DNA of 8,573 nucleotides from Anaerolineales bacterium UBA6668 (GCA_002455215.1 DKKK01000224.1:2750-11322); one strand, 5' to 3'; positions 1 through 6,959 are shown, counted from the first letter of the stretch. The notes: a model not told the origin generated them from the sequence alone. A program made the numbers and translations.

Positions 1-1197
1 TGTGTAATCGGGACCGCCCATCCACGCGCCAAATTTGGCAGTACGACCCCAGTGATGCCAGAGTTCATAATGTTCGTAATCGAATTCTTCATTGAATGGT
101 TCGTCATCCACCAATTTATTTTCTTTGGCGGTTTTCATCAGTGTATTGGATTCCGTGACCCATAAGTTCACTTGCTCCACTACTTTGTCTGCATCGGTGT
201 AGAAATTGCTGACAAATTCCGGGTTGTGGCAGTTTTTGCACACATTTTGCATACGAACTGCGTTGTCTTGATAAGCCGGGCGGCGTTCACTAATCGGGGC
301 AAAGAGATACCAAGTCAGGCGTTCACCAGCATCGTGAGTAGTGCCGCTTGCGCCAAAGCCGCTAAAGTGGCAAGTTTGGCAAGTGGGCGCTGGGAAGTCG
401 TTCACTGTCAGTGTGCCGGGTTCGGCTGACCAGTTCCAATCTTCGCCGCCAGTATGGTAGGCAATGCCGTGTGGGGATTCTTCGTAAATTTCCCACTGCG
501 GATGGTCTGGACCGATATGGCAGGCATTGCAAGTTTCTGGTTTGCGTACTTGTTCTAAACTGAACTCGTGGCGCAAGTGGCAGGATGAACATTGCCCAAC
601 CGAATTGTCGATTGCCGGTTTACCCACATCGTGGCAGGTTTCACAAGCAAATTGGGTGATAGCTTCCCCTTCCAAATGGTAGATGATATTGCGCGATTTG
701 TCCGGCGCAAATTGACCTTCGGGGATAGCTTGATATTGAGCGAGTAACTCAGCACTTAAGTCTTTGGAACCTGCATAAGCGACATAAGATGGCAAGGCGT
801 GGCGGCTCGCTTGGAATTGAGCAACTTCTGCTTGGTGGCAACTTTGGCACATGGCTGTGGTAGGTTGTTGCAAGATATAAGTGCCTTCATGTTCCGTAGA
901 ACCCGGGTAGCCTTTCTTTACTTCGTGGCAGTCTTGGCAGGTCACTTTTGCCGCCGCCATGGTGCTGTGCCCGTATTGCTCCACAATGCCGGGCGTGGTA
1001 CGTTGGTGGCAGGTTACACAACTATCTGTGCTTCCTTCCAAAGCGTTGACATCACCCTCCGTCATGGCAGTGGCAGTGGGGCCGGTGGCACGGCTCATGG
1101 CTTGCAAGGCAAGGGCAACCCCAAGCACAGCCACAACAATCGTTAATGCGAAAATTAACAAGCGTGCTCCCTTTAGAGATTTAAAATTTTCACTCAT
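1..1197 (-). CDS. Octaheme cytochrome c, hydroxylamine oxidoreductase-like (5' part, cut by window edge)
   Basis: The gene starts at 1197 with an AAGGAG site 7 nt upstream and stays open through base 1, giving 399 residues without the C-terminus. Residues 13-33 are a hydrophobic segment, either a membrane anchor or an uncleaved signal, so the heme domain lies outside the cytoplasmic membrane. Eight CxxCH heme-binding motifs begin at C60, C87, C117, C185, C203, C223, C273 and C320. Eight hemes in this order, followed by a Trp/His/Gly-rich stretch (WHHWGR, GGPDY, residues 380-398), fit the HAO/octaheme family. Members oxidise hydroxylamine or hydrazine, or work in reverse on nitrite or NO. The direction depends largely on a tyrosine cross-linked to heme 4, located after heme 8. 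I cannot tell whether it is present because the gene is truncated. The Crp/Fnr gene next upstream suggests control by redox or nitrogen oxides. Family call is fairly sure; the reaction is not. Confidence 0.85.
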   Translation of the reverse strand, partial: MSENFKSLKGARLLIFALTIVVAVLGVALALQAMSRATGPTATAMTEGDVNALEGSTDSCVTCHQRTTPGIVEQYGHSTMAAAKVTCQDCHEVKKGYPGSTEHEGTYILQQPTTAMCQSCHQAEVAQFQASRHALPSYVAYAGSKDLSAELLAQYQAIPEGQFAPDKSRNIIYHLEGEAITQFACETCHDVGKPAIDNSVGQCSSCHLRHEFSLEQVRKPETCNACHIGPDHPQWEIYEESPHGIAYHTGGEDWNWSAEPGTLTVNDFPAPTCQTCHFSGFGASGTTHDAGERLTWYLFAPISERRPAYQDNAVRMQNVCKNCHNPEFVSNFYTDADKVVEQVNLWVTESNTLMKTAKENKLVDDEPFNEEFDYEHYELWHHWGRTAKFGAWMGGPDYT

Positions 1198-1204
1198 ACA
1201 GAAA

Positions 1205-1210
1205 CTCCTT
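1205..1210 (-). promoter_or_regulatory. Ribosome binding site of the octaheme cytochrome gene
   Basis: AAGGAG on the minus strand, 7 nt before the ATG at 1197. It fixes the start codon and is one of the few strong SD sites in the window. Confidence 0.8.
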
Positions 1211-1220
1211 ATTTAAGAAA

Positions 1221-1253
1221 CCTTTGCAAAGGACGTACTGCTTTTGCAAAAGC
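1221..1253. promoter_or_regulatory. Pair of perfect palindromes (candidate operators) upstream of the cytochrome gene
   Basis: CCTTTGCAAAGG at 1221-1232 and GCTTTTGCAAAAGC at 1240-1253 are both perfect palindromes sharing the core TTTGCAAA. Their centres (1226.5 and 1246.5) are exactly 20 bp apart, about two helical turns, so a dimeric regulator could bind both on one face of the DNA. They lie 24-56 bp before the cytochrome start, where a bound protein would block or modulate transcription. The binding protein is unknown; the neighbouring Crp/Fnr regulator is the obvious candidate. Neither has a T-run that would make it a terminator. Confidence 0.55.
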
Positions 1254-1272
1254 AACAATACGACATATTTCT

Positions 1273-1278
1273 ATTGTA
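1273..1278 (-). promoter_or_regulatory. Possible -10 box for the cytochrome gene
   Basis: TACAAT on the minus strand (within TTATACAAT) matches five of six bases of the sigma-70 -10 consensus. No recognisable -35 lies 16-18 bp upstream (AAACTC is found there). The centre of the 32-bp palindrome at 1291-1322 falls about 40-41 bp before the start this box would give, which is the usual class II position of a Crp/Fnr activator. Weak call from pattern only. Confidence 0.3.
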
Positions 1279-1290
1279 TAAGATTAATGG

Positions 1291-1322
1291 AAAATGAGTT
1301 TGCGCTAGCGCAAACTCATTTT
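1291..1322 (-). terminator. 32-bp perfect palindrome: terminator hairpin after the Crp/Fnr gene and/or operator
   Basis: The half-arm AAAATGAGTTTGCGCT is followed directly by its exact reverse complement, so all 16 bases pair. It lies 32 bp after the stop of the Crp/Fnr gene, and in RNA it would form a long stem ending in a small loop, read in both directions. The arms end in A and T runs of four, which gives only a short U-tract, so it is an imperfect intrinsic terminator. The centre also reads TTGCG-N4-CGCAA, which has the outer TTG/CAA and half-site spacing of Crp/Fnr-type operators. Both uses are possible. Confidence 0.6.
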
Positions 1323-1354
1323 ATACAGGTTTTGGAAAGGATATTGGCTGAAAA

Positions 1355-2035
1355 TCACACTTTGGAAGCGAGCAATTGCACCAATGCGGCTTTCTGGTGG
1401 AGTAGAATCCGGTTGCGTTCACTGCTTAGCCAGCCCAGTTTCTCCCACTGAGCAAGTGTGCGGCTAACCGTGTAGATGGTGCTACTGGTCATCTCGGCAA
1501 GTTGCTGGCGTGAGATTTTGATGGAACGCTCGGCAGTCAGATGGGCGCTTTCTTCCAGACGGAGTACCGCTTTGGCAATGCGTTGTTCCACGCTTAGGTG
1601 GTTGACATCCAAATACAACTGTTGCACATGCAAAAATTTGTTCGCCACGATATCCATCGCGTTCAATCCCAGCACTGGGTATAACTCAATTTCATGGCGA
1701 AAATCTAGGCCTCGCCAAGCCAGTAAAGTGCAATCTTCCATTGCTTTGGCAGTTAGCGGGTAGTTCATATTTCGCATTACGGCTATTAATGCAATACACT
1801 CGGCTGGGTGGCAACGTTTAATGATAAGAGAATTGCCATTTTCGCCCTGCTTTGACATTTCGATTTGCCCGCTCAGGATGATAAAGAAATAATCGGCAGG
1901 GTCGCTTTCATAAAAAACGACTTCGTTAGGGGCATAACGGCGAATATGCCCTTGCTCGTAGAAATGTTTTCTTCCTTCGGTAGAAAGACCTTGCACCAGT
2001 GGACAGGATGCTAACGTTTCGATGTGATGGGTCAT
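1355..2035 (-). CDS. Crp/Fnr-family transcriptional regulator
   Basis: 226 residues, normal length for the family. Residues 10-125 form the N-terminal cyclic-nucleotide-binding-like beta-barrel (FIILSGQIEM at 51-60). The long dimer helix runs about 125-160, and the winged helix-turn-helix about 170-215 (SRQQLAEMTSSTIYTVSRTL). The pocket around 74-96 lacks the Arg-Ser pair that binds cAMP phosphate in Crp. Cysteines sit at 11, 75, 80 and 102, not in the N-terminal cluster that holds the Fnr iron-sulfur centre. The signal is therefore neither cAMP nor a classic Fnr cluster by sequence; heme, NO or another ligand is possible. The recognition helix has Tyr188 where Crp and Fnr have a base-contacting Glu, while Ser191-Arg192 are kept. 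There is no clear SD before the ATG. The gene starts 99 bp after the antiporter stop with no obvious terminator between, so read-through from that operon is possible. The likely target is the cytochrome gene downstream. Confidence 0.88.
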   Translation of the reverse strand: MTHHIETLASCPLVQGLSTEGRKHFYEQGHIRRYAPNEVVFYESDPADYFFIILSGQIEMSKQGENGNSLIIKRCHPAECIALIAVMRNMNYPLTAKAMEDCTLLAWRGLDFRHEIELYPVLGLNAMDIVANKFLHVQQLYLDVNHLSVEQRIAKAVLRLEESAHLTAERSIKISRQQLAEMTSSTIYTVSRTLAQWEKLGWLSSERNRILLHQKAALVQLLASKV

Positions 2036-2134
2036 ACGTGGGGGCGATAGGTGTAAGAGAGTGCGTTTTTCAAAGTGAAAGTCGTTGATAACCGTGCGAG
2101 CGATGACAACCCGGCAGGCGTATTTTACACGTTG

Positions 2135-3964
2135 CTAGGCTTTGTGGGGTTGAATTGAAATGCGCGTAGGGAATTGCTGTTTCGAGAAGAAAATGATGGT
2201 GTCTTTGGCTTGCCAAATTTGGTTTGGATGAACAAGTTCGGCACTTCTTGCGCGGACGCATAAAATAGGTACTATCTCAACAGGGATTGACAATGTTTTT
2301 ACTGCGCTAGGCTTGAAATCGTCAGGGACTACCCATTCGGTCTTTATAATGGATGCTTGTTGCCAATCTGAAATATCAACAGCACAAGCAAATGCTTTTT
2401 GGGCAGTGGAAAAACGGTGACTTTTGACATCTACGCCTTTTTCCGGACGGTCGATGTTCGCCACAGGGAAAGCATTTTTGAGTCCGAAGTGTTCATACGC
2501 AAATTGGGCTGTTAAAATGTTTACCCCTGAATTTGGAGTGGCAGAAAGCAAACTCTCCGCATCTTCAATTTTTGCTTTTTCTAGGATGATTTCATCCAGG
2601 GCATTGCCCAGAAAGACCGAAAATCCGGCATCACTGGCGAGGGTGAGATGTGAAGGGTTGGTATCTATAAATGTTACTGCTCGCCGATACTTGTGGAACT
2701 CTTGCGCCACAGCAAAGGTGAAAGGATTGCACCCAACAATTATCACCTGTTTCCCTTCGAGGCTTTCAAGTTTTAACCACTGTACCAACGTTTTTGCGGT
2801 TAGCCCTTGAATAGATACGGTCAGAATAATGGTTAAGAAGGTTAAGGCAGGTAAGCGTTGCCCCGCCAAAATTCCAGCATCTACCAAAGCGATCCCGAAC
2901 AAAGATGCTACCGATGCGGCAATAATACCGCGAGGACCGATCCAAGCGATGAGTAGTTTTTCACGGTTGTTCAAACTGCTATTCCAAGTGGCAATGAAAA
3001 CTGCAATGGGGCGCACCACAAACATGATGAATGCCACAGTCGCAACCCCACGCCAGCCTTCCGCCAAAATTTGAGAAATTTTCAAGTTGGCGGCTAGCAA
3101 AATAAATAAAATGCTGATGCATAAGGTTGTTAAAGTTTCCTTAAAGTGGCGGATTTGCCTTTCGTCTGGGACTGCTTGATATTGAAACACCAAACCCATT
3201 ACAACCGCCGCCATAATGCCGGATTCGCTCAAAATGGATTCGGCTACGGCAAAACTTGCCCATACACCTGCCAAGACGGTTAAATTATATAGGTCAGACA
3301 CAATAAATTGGGAGATTTTGAGCAGGTGGGCAAGTAACCAGCCAAATACCCACCCGACTACCAATCCAATAAATAATCTGCCGAAGTAACTCCACAAAAA
3401 AGAAACAAAGTTGACAGGTGCGTTTCCATACAGACCTAATAATATGTCCAACACAGCAACTGCTAGGATAGCCCCCACCGGATCTACCAAAATCGCTTCC
3501 CCTTCTAAAATAACCTTGATTTTTCGGCTGACTGATAGTCGTTTTAGCAGGGGTTGCACTACAGTGGGGCCTGTTACGGTTAGGAGCGCACCAAACAAGA
3601 TTGATAATAACCAATCCAAATGAGCGATAAAATGGGCGGCAAGCGTAGTGAGAAACCAAGTGACTAACACGCCAATTGTGATTAAATTGCGGACTTCGGC
3701 GAGGTTGCTTCGTAAGTTAGAGATACGTAGCGACAATGAGCCTTCAAATAGGATAATAGCAACAGAAAGCTTCACCAGTAAGGGCAAACCACCTTCCAAA
3801 AGTTTTGGCTGTACCCAACCTAAAAAATTGGGTCCGAGTAATATTCCTACTGCCAACAAGATGACAATTGCAGGGATTTTCCAACGCTGGGCAAGAATTT
3901 GTGAGGCAATGCCCGCTACTACTGCCAAAACAACTGAAAATAACGCGCTTTCTTCTGTGTGCAT
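2135..3964 (-). CDS. CPA1-type Na+(K+)/H+ antiporter with C-terminal TrkA-N/TrkA-C (RCK) domain
   Basis: 609 residues. About twelve membrane segments fill residues 5-400, carrying family motifs: TGPTVV (131-136), EGEAILVDP (154-162) with transport acid Asp161, and WIGPRG (341-346). Residues 404-510 form a Rossmann-like TrkA-N domain: beta strand KQVIIVG, then CNPFT, with Asp434 at the end of the second strand as in NAD binders. Residues about 545-600 look like TrkA-C. The protein should exchange Na+ or K+ for H+ across the cytoplasmic membrane, gated by a cytosolic nucleotide-sensing module. The Gly-rich loop is degenerate (GCNPFT, not GxGxxG). The motif is Val-Asp instead of the Asn-Asp seen in many CPA1 proteins, so ion and stoichiometry are uncertain. 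The start at 3964 is chosen because AAGGAG lies 6 nt upstream; an in-frame ATG at 4006 lies inside the CLC gene. Third gene of the operon, 10 nt after CLC. Confidence 0.9.
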   Translation of the reverse strand: MHTEESALFSVVLAVVAGIASQILAQRWKIPAIVILLAVGILLGPNFLGWVQPKLLEGGLPLLVKLSVAIILFEGSLSLRISNLRSNLAEVRNLITIGVLVTWFLTTLAAHFIAHLDWLLSILFGALLTVTGPTVVQPLLKRLSVSRKIKVILEGEAILVDPVGAILAVAVLDILLGLYGNAPVNFVSFLWSYFGRLFIGLVVGWVFGWLLAHLLKISQFIVSDLYNLTVLAGVWASFAVAESILSESGIMAAVVMGLVFQYQAVPDERQIRHFKETLTTLCISILFILLAANLKISQILAEGWRGVATVAFIMFVVRPIAVFIATWNSSLNNREKLLIAWIGPRGIIAASVASLFGIALVDAGILAGQRLPALTFLTIILTVSIQGLTAKTLVQWLKLESLEGKQVIIVGCNPFTFAVAQEFHKYRRAVTFIDTNPSHLTLASDAGFSVFLGNALDEIILEKAKIEDAESLLSATPNSGVNILTAQFAYEHFGLKNAFPVANIDRPEKGVDVKSHRFSTAQKAFACAVDISDWQQASIIKTEWVVPDDFKPSAVKTLSIPVEIVPILCVRARSAELVHPNQIWQAKDTIIFFSKQQFPTRISIQPHKA

Positions 3965-3970
3965 AAAACT

Positions 3971-3976
3971 CTCCTT
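3971..3976 (-). promoter_or_regulatory. Ribosome binding site of the antiporter, overlapping the CLC stop codon
   Basis: On the minus strand the bases read AATAAGGAG: the TAA stop of the CLC gene (3977-3975) shares bases with the AAGGAG of the antiporter. A ribosome finishing CLC would sit on this site, so translation of the two genes is probably coupled. Confidence 0.8.
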
Positions 3977-5726
3977 ATTCTTTTTGTGGGGGGGCGTTGT
4001 TTGCAATTTCCGAAGCGTGACTTACAAATTGAAGCAAGTCAGCATTTTTGCCGATGACGACCAAAATATCATGCTCCTTAAGCGGGGTCTGAACATCCGT
4101 TGAAATCTGGATTTGTTCGTGCAAATCTGTTTCGATGGCGTTGACCAAGAAGCCAATTACGTTAAACCCATAGCGTTTTCTTAGTTCTAATTCTGCCAAA
4201 CTTTTACCCACCCATTCTGGTTGGGTAATGATGCGCTGGACCGAATAGCCGGGCACAATCTCACGTTGGCGGTTGAAATCACGCTGAGAACGGTAGATGG
4301 AGTAGCCATGCGAGAATAAGCCAGCACAAATGAGGGCAACCAAAGCCCCTGGAATGTAGGCTGTGCCAAACAGTTCGGCAACCACCAAAATTGCGGCGAG
4401 CGGAACGTTAACAATGGCGACCAAACTGGCAGTCATTGCTGGGGCAATTAGCCAGATGGCGGGCTGTCCGCTTAATTTGGAGAATGCAGACGCAATCATG
4501 GTGCCAATAAACAAGGAAGGGATGAGCAAACCTGCCGAGCCCCCCCCGCCTAGCGTTGCCATGGTCGCCAGCATTTTAGCGAGTAACGCCAGCAATGCAA
4601 TACCCAAACTAATTTCTCCTGCCAAAGCAAAATCGATCATTTGTTCGCCTGGTCCCAACACCATCTCAAAGCCTTTCGCGTGCCACTCCGGCGAACTTGC
4701 GGTAAGGAAAGTACGAGCGATAAGTACAGCGAGCAAGGCAATGCTGGCGGTTAGCAGTGCGCCGCTCACATGCCGTAACCAGTGGTTGGGAATTTGCCAT
4801 TTAAGCCAATTCCGTACTTTTTGGCGGGTAGTGCCAAAAAAGCGGGCACTTATCACTATCAGCACGGTTTGCATAGCGATGATGGCAATCAGAGAGAAGC
4901 TAAAGGATGGGCGATTGAACAACTGGACGGCAAAAACCGATGCAGGTGCTTGTGTCCAGTTGGTGAGTAAAAAGGCAGTCAGCGATGCGACACAGGCAAA
5001 CAACAGCTTTTCGATGTTCGGGCGGCGGCGATACATCACTTCCACCGCAAAGAACGCCGATGCAAACGGTGCGTGTAGCAAAGCACAAATTGCGGCAGAA
5101 ATGCCTGCCATTTGCAAGGTTTGCAATTCATCGGGATTGTCAATCATTAACCAGCGCATTAAAAAGCGATTCCAACGGTTGGGTTTAAAAATCCCTGCCG
5201 CCAAGTTTTCGCCAATCATAGCAACACTTGCTTCCAAGCCACCACTCCCGCCAAAGCCAAGTGTGAAGAACGTGCCTAGCCATTTTCGCAGTGCCAGAGA
5301 AAAGGTCGGAAAAGCCCATCTTTGTTGCGTGCCCACTACACCAGTCAATTCTCGGGCTAAATCTGGCTCGGAGGTAAAATATAGCGCAATTGCTCGTTCC
5401 AATCCATCCCCTTCAATATCAGGCAAAGGGTGGATTTTGTTGTGGACATCTCGGTAAAAGATCGTAGATGAATGGGTTTTTGCCAAAAAAGCGGTTAGCA
5501 GTGCGCCCAAAAGCAGGGGAAGAAAGACCAAGCCGATGGGGACATGGTTTAAAAACTCGAACAGCAGTTCAATGGCATAATGAACAGAGACGCGGAGCAG
5601 TATGCACATGCCCCATACCAATGTGCTGACAATCAAGATTTGTAAAACGAGCTTGACTTCTTGCCCGTCTAGGATACGAAAATAGGAGAGAAATGCCTGC
5701 TGAAAACGTTTGCTTGGAAAGTTCAT
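3975..5726 (-). CDS. CLC-family chloride channel or Cl-/H+ exchanger with C-terminal RCK_C (TrkA_C) domain
   Basis: 583 residues. Hydrophobic helices span about 25-480. Residues 158-172 (FGGSGGLEASVAMIG) align with the CLC GREGP region: the gating glutamate is kept as Glu165, but the surrounding Arg, Gly and Pro are Leu, Ala and Ser. I see no GSGIP motif. The later GxFxP region is present as GSAGLLIP (406-413), next to MTASLVAIVNVPLAAILVVAEL (441-462). Residues about 500-575 match a TrkA_C/RCK_C ligand-binding domain without a Rossmann half. It should move chloride or another anion across the cytoplasmic membrane. Keeping the gating Glu is compatible with proton exchange but does not prove it. 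The start at 5726 overlaps the glycosyltransferase stop as ATGA. An in-frame ATG at 5969 lies deep in the upstream gene and is not used. There is no SD, so translation likely depends on coupling. Two homopolymer runs occur inside (4540-4547, 3988-3994). Confidence 0.88.
   Translation of the reverse strand: MNFPSKRFQQAFLSYFRILDGQEVKLVLQILIVSTLVWGMCILLRVSVHYAIELLFEFLNHVPIGLVFLPLLLGALLTAFLAKTHSSTIFYRDVHNKIHPLPDIEGDGLERAIALYFTSEPDLARELTGVVGTQQRWAFPTFSLALRKWLGTFFTLGFGGSGGLEASVAMIGENLAAGIFKPNRWNRFLMRWLMIDNPDELQTLQMAGISAAICALLHAPFASAFFAVEVMYRRRPNIEKLLFACVASLTAFLLTNWTQAPASVFAVQLFNRPSFSFSLIAIIAMQTVLIVISARFFGTTRQKVRNWLKWQIPNHWLRHVSGALLTASIALLAVLIARTFLTASSPEWHAKGFEMVLGPGEQMIDFALAGEISLGIALLALLAKMLATMATLGGGGSAGLLIPSLFIGTMIASAFSKLSGQPAIWLIAPAMTASLVAIVNVPLAAILVVAELFGTAYIPGALVALICAGLFSHGYSIYRSQRDFNRQREIVPGYSVQRIITQPEWVGKSLAELELRKRYGFNVIGFLVNAIETDLHEQIQISTDVQTPLKEHDILVVIGKNADLLQFVSHASEIANNAPPQKE
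3988..3994 (-). repeat. C7 run near the end of the CLC gene
   Basis: Seven C on the coding strand, within codons GCC CCC CCA, seven codons before the CLC stop. A +1 shift here enters the antiporter frame, which is open from at least 4006 to the antiporter ATG at 3964 and onward. Confidence 0.7.
4540..4547 (-). repeat. G8 run in the CLC pore-motif codons
   Basis: Eight G on the coding strand within GGC GGG GGG GGC, encoding Gly403-406 just before the GSAGLLIP motif. Runs of this length are prone to slippage; a one-base change would truncate the transporter near residue 405. Confidence 0.7.
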
Positions 5727-6871
5727 GTTGTAAGAAGAACAGAGTTGTACACCTGCCAGGTTTTTTGTGTGGTATCTTCCCAGCGAAATTTTTGGGCTTG
5801 CTGTAGCCCTTTGGCGCGTAATTCGCTGTGTAGTGCTTGATCTACCGTGAGCCCAATCATGGCGGCGGCGAGCTTGCGCGTCTCGCTGGGGTCGCTGACC
5901 AAGTAGCCGGCACTGCCCACTACTTCGGGCAAGGAGCTTTTGTCGGTGGTAATGACGGGCACACCACACGCCATTGCTTCCAACGGCGGCAAGCCAAACC
6001 CTTCATAGCTGGAAGGAAAGACCATGCCGGTTGCGCCGCGGTAAAGGGCAGGCTTTTCGGCATCTGAAAATTCCCCCAAAAAGCGCACCGAATCGGCAAT
6101 GCCAAATTGTTCTGCCATGCCGGCATAGTCCAAAAAGAATTTACCATCGGGTGTGGGCAGTTTTCCCGCAATCACCAGTGGGAAAAATTCGCCAATTGGG
6201 GCGGCGCAGTATGTCCAGGCTTCCAATAGCCGATGCACGTTCTTGCGCCGGTGAAAGCCGCCAATGTATAGCAAATAATTGCTGGGCAGTTGATATTTTT
6301 GGCGCACTTGCCAATCTAGCTCACCGCGCCGAGTGGAAAATTCTGCCCCCACCGCCAGATGTATGACCTGGATTTGCTCACGGGGGATGTGCAGGTGTTG
6401 CTGAATATCCAAGCGGCTGGCGTGCGAATCGGTGATGACGGCGTTTGCCCCTGATGTGGCACTGGCAACCAGGCTGGTGTATAAACGCGCCAGCAGGGAG
6501 CCGCGATGCTCTGGCAACATCAGCGGGATGATGTCATGCACGGTGACAACAAACGGAATGCGCGAGCGCAAGGGCGGTGCCCAATAGGGAATGTGCAAGA
6601 TGTCGGCACCGATTTTGGATGCAAGGCTGGGCACACTGACCTGCTCAAAGCGTAATTTTCCCAAATGCCCAGCCCCGCTGGCAACCGTTTGAAGTTGGAT
6701 GACAGGTGAACTGGGCTGGTAGTGCGTGCCCAGCGGTGCAATGAGTACAATTTCCAAAGCCTGATGGGTTGCATGGGCAATTTGGGGTAAGTGATGAAGG
6801 AGTGCTTGCAGGTATTGACCGCTTCCGGTGTAGGGTTGGTTCAAAAACCAAGCATTGATGGCAATTCGCAT
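5723..6871 (-). CDS. Glycosyltransferase family 4 (GT-B fold)
   Basis: 382 residues, usual length for GT4. The N-terminal acceptor domain begins MRIAINAWF with the Gly-rich loop TGSGQY (15-20); VTVHDIIPL (109-117) and VITDSHASR (145-153) are typical of this domain. The C-terminal nucleotide-sugar domain has YIGGFHRRKN (202-211), LVIAGK (232-237) and SSYEGFGLPPLEAMACGVPVIT, where Glu290 and Glu298 are the E-x7-E pair binding the donor sugar. It transfers a sugar from a nucleotide-activated donor in the cytoplasm with retained configuration; the acceptor (exopolysaccharide, glycolipid or other) cannot be read from sequence. The start at 6871 is chosen because the protein aligns with the family from there; an in-frame ATG at 6937 would add 22 unlikely residues. 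No SD is visible. It is the first gene of the operon, overlapping CLC by 4 bp. No other polysaccharide gene is in view. Confidence 0.9.
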   Translation of the reverse strand: MRIAINAWFLNQPYTGSGQYLQALLHHLPQIAHATHQALEIVLIAPLGTHYQPSSPVIQLQTVASGAGHLGKLRFEQVSVPSLASKIGADILHIPYWAPPLRSRIPFVVTVHDIIPLMLPEHRGSLLARLYTSLVASATSGANAVITDSHASRLDIQQHLHIPREQIQVIHLAVGAEFSTRRGELDWQVRQKYQLPSNYLLYIGGFHRRKNVHRLLEAWTYCAAPIGEFFPLVIAGKLPTPDGKFFLDYAGMAEQFGIADSVRFLGEFSDAEKPALYRGATGMVFPSSYEGFGLPPLEAMACGVPVITTDKSSLPEVVGSAGYLVSDPSETRKLAAAMIGLTVDQALHSELRAKGLQQAQKFRWEDTTQKTWQVYNSVLLTT

Positions 6872-6959
6872 GGGCGTTAGGTAGGTTGTGTCAAGCCAAA
6901 TGTTCGGCGTGTGGGTTTGTGCTGAACAATAGGGCAATTTTTTGTGCGCCGAAAAAATG

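Noticed and set aside
172..1146. Open frames on the plus strand (172-429, 799-1146, 959-1216) opposite the cytochrome gene
   Set aside because: They lie entirely or mostly antisense to a clear octaheme protein, have no SD or family features, and arise from its codon pattern.
2036..2134. Possible terminator or Fnr-type site (TTGAT...) between antiporter and regulator genes
   Set aside because: Only a 5-bp stem (TTTCA/TGAAA, 2068-2080) and a half-site are present, with no matching ATCAA at the right distance and no terminator stem with a T-run.
4363..5457. 364-codon open frame on the plus strand inside the CLC gene
   Set aside because: It is long, but the translation has no recognisable domain, and the opposite frame is a clear CLC protein. 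It is a shadow frame.
5727..5969. 81-residue N-terminal extension of the CLC frame
   Set aside because: It overlaps the conserved end of the glycosyltransferase, has no family features, and the ATGA start at 5726 fits a coupled operon.
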